Of a stretch of 36,306 nucleotides of DNA, positions 35,901 to 36,306 are shown piece after piece. This stretch comes from Pseudomonadota bacterium (GTDB lineage Bacteria > Pseudomonadota > Gammaproteobacteria > Burkholderiales > Burkholderiaceae_C). The DNA is taken from contig JAFEFZ010000300.1 of assembly GCA_018240325.1 (NCBI GenBank), positions 1 to 36,306 of the forward strand, given 5' to 3'. Below the pieces are notes generated by a model, which searched no databases, was not told where the DNA came from, and saw only the letters and a list, made by a program, of their open reading frames with translations. The position numbers and the translations under genes are program-made. Positions within the stretch are counted from its first letter, which is position 1. The number at the start of each line of letters is the position of its first letter.

Positions 35901-36197
35901 GCGGCTCAGGTCGAACTGCAGCACCACGCGCGTCGAGCCGGTGCGGCTGCTCGAGGTCATCTCGTTGACGCCGGCGATGGCGCCCAGCGTGCGCTCCAGC
36001 GGCGTGGCCACGGTGCGCGCCATGTCGGCCGGGCTGGCGCCGGCCATGTTGGCGTTGACGAAGATCACCGGGTAGTCGACCGTCGGCAGCCGCGCCACCG
36101 GCAGCGCGAAGTAGGCAGCGATGCCGGCCAGCGCCACGCCCAGCGTCAGCAGCATCGTGCCGATCGGCCGCTCGATGAAGGGACGCGACAGGTTCAC
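32934..36197 (-). CDS. RND efflux pump permease, MdtC/MuxC type
   Basis: Inner-membrane proton-driven transporter of the RND (HAE1) family. The opening [12 protein letters not shown], the [17 protein letters not shown] segment and [20 protein letters not shown] match MdtC/MuxC, one half of the heteromultimeric MdtBC-type pump. TM4 carries the proton-relay Asp pair in [21 protein letters not shown], and TM10 the Lys in [14 protein letters not shown]. At 1087 residues it is about 60 longer than E. coli MdtC; part of the excess is an Ala/Gly/Ser insertion at about residues 788-825 in the second periplasmic loop. The start is GTG at 36197, matching the family N-terminus. Its GTGA overlaps a possible upstream stop. 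The MdtB-like partner and adaptor are expected beyond the window edge. Confidence 0.93.
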   Translation of the reverse strand: [1087 protein letters not shown]

Positions 36198-36251
36198 CGG
36201 CCGCCGTCCCGCGGTTGCGTGCCGCGCTGCGGCGGGTTGACGGCTGCTGTC

Positions 36252-36282
36252 GGCCCAAAGCGGCCGCAGGCCGCTTTGGGCC
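36252..36282. repeat. Perfect 14 bp inverted repeat upstream of the RND gene
   Basis: GGCCCAAAGCGGCC (36252-36265), loop GCA, then GGCCGCTTTGGGCC (36269-36282). The stem is perfect. On the plus strand it is followed by TGGCGGCCCTTTTGC. It sits 55 bp before the mdtC start on the side where the upstream partner gene should lie. It could be a terminator-like hairpin or a copy of a dispersed palindrome. Confidence 0.75.
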
Positions 36283-36306
36283 TGGCGGCCCTTTTGCACC
36301 GCTCCC

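Noticed and set aside
32893-36258. A second minus-strand frame of 1121 codons over the RND gene
   Set aside because: It is the +1 shadow of the RND frame, Arg/Gly/Ala-rich throughout and without RND motifs. The true frame has all family landmarks.

Overview
The window is chromosomal core DNA from a very GC-rich betaproteobacterium, most likely of the order Burkholderiales (Rubrivivax/Leptothrix-like or Comamonadaceae-like). The grounds are the high GC, the pairing of uvrB with an aspC/tyrB-type aminotransferase and iscR, zapA followed by 6S RNA, the rpsU-yqeY and map-glnD pairs, and an intracellular PHB depolymerase with the Ralstonia-type Cys active site. Coding density is high. I see no tRNA, rRNA, insertion sequence, phage gene, integrase or CRISPR array. 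The taxonomic placement is inference from gene order and protein character, not from a search.

Layout, left to right. 1-4245 (minus): a small Fe-S operon, iscR-iscS-iscA, runs on into tsaD and a PLP aminotransferase that leaves the window. Its promoter carries a recognisable IscR type 1 site. No iscU is present, and the IscS lacks the C-terminal tail linked to IscU binding. 4410-7829: uvrB (minus), then a divergent AspC/TyrB aminotransferase. 8058-10731 (plus): PHB depolymerase, a soluble RnfB-like ferredoxin and endonuclease III. 10780-12026 (plus): a ZapB-like coiled-coil protein, ZapA, 6S RNA and an EVE-domain protein. 12145-13149 (minus): a PAS-GGDEF protein with a destroyed active site but an intact I-site. 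13491-14603 (plus): rpsU, yqeY and a DUF442 phosphatase-like protein.

14735-17380: pmbA diverges from darP-mogA across a symmetrical -10 element. 17459-19162 (minus): trmJ and cysE. 19252-20106 (plus): suhB. 20191-20883 (minus): two small exported proteins, a Rap1a/Tai-like protein and a glycine-zipper lipoprotein. 20948-24940 (minus): purL. 25081-30788 (plus): map (probably leaderless), glnD, mnmH and two small membrane-protein genes (DUF2189, DUF2788). 30900 to the end (mostly minus): an MdtC/MuxC-type RND pump and a NodT-type outer-membrane factor, separated by a WxxGxW lipoprotein gene on the opposite strand.

Most genes are housekeeping: Fe-S assembly, tRNA modification (tsaD, trmJ, mnmH), DNA repair (uvrB, nth), division (zapA), nitrogen signalling (glnD), and purine and cysteine synthesis. 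I found no clearly new multi-gene system. The observations most worth following are the IscU-less isc operon with its shortened IscS, the catalytically dead GGDEF protein that keeps its c-di-GMP binding motif, the split RND efflux locus with an Ala-rich insertion and a perfect upstream palindrome, and several unusual promoters (symmetrical bidirectional, leaderless, palindrome-controlled).
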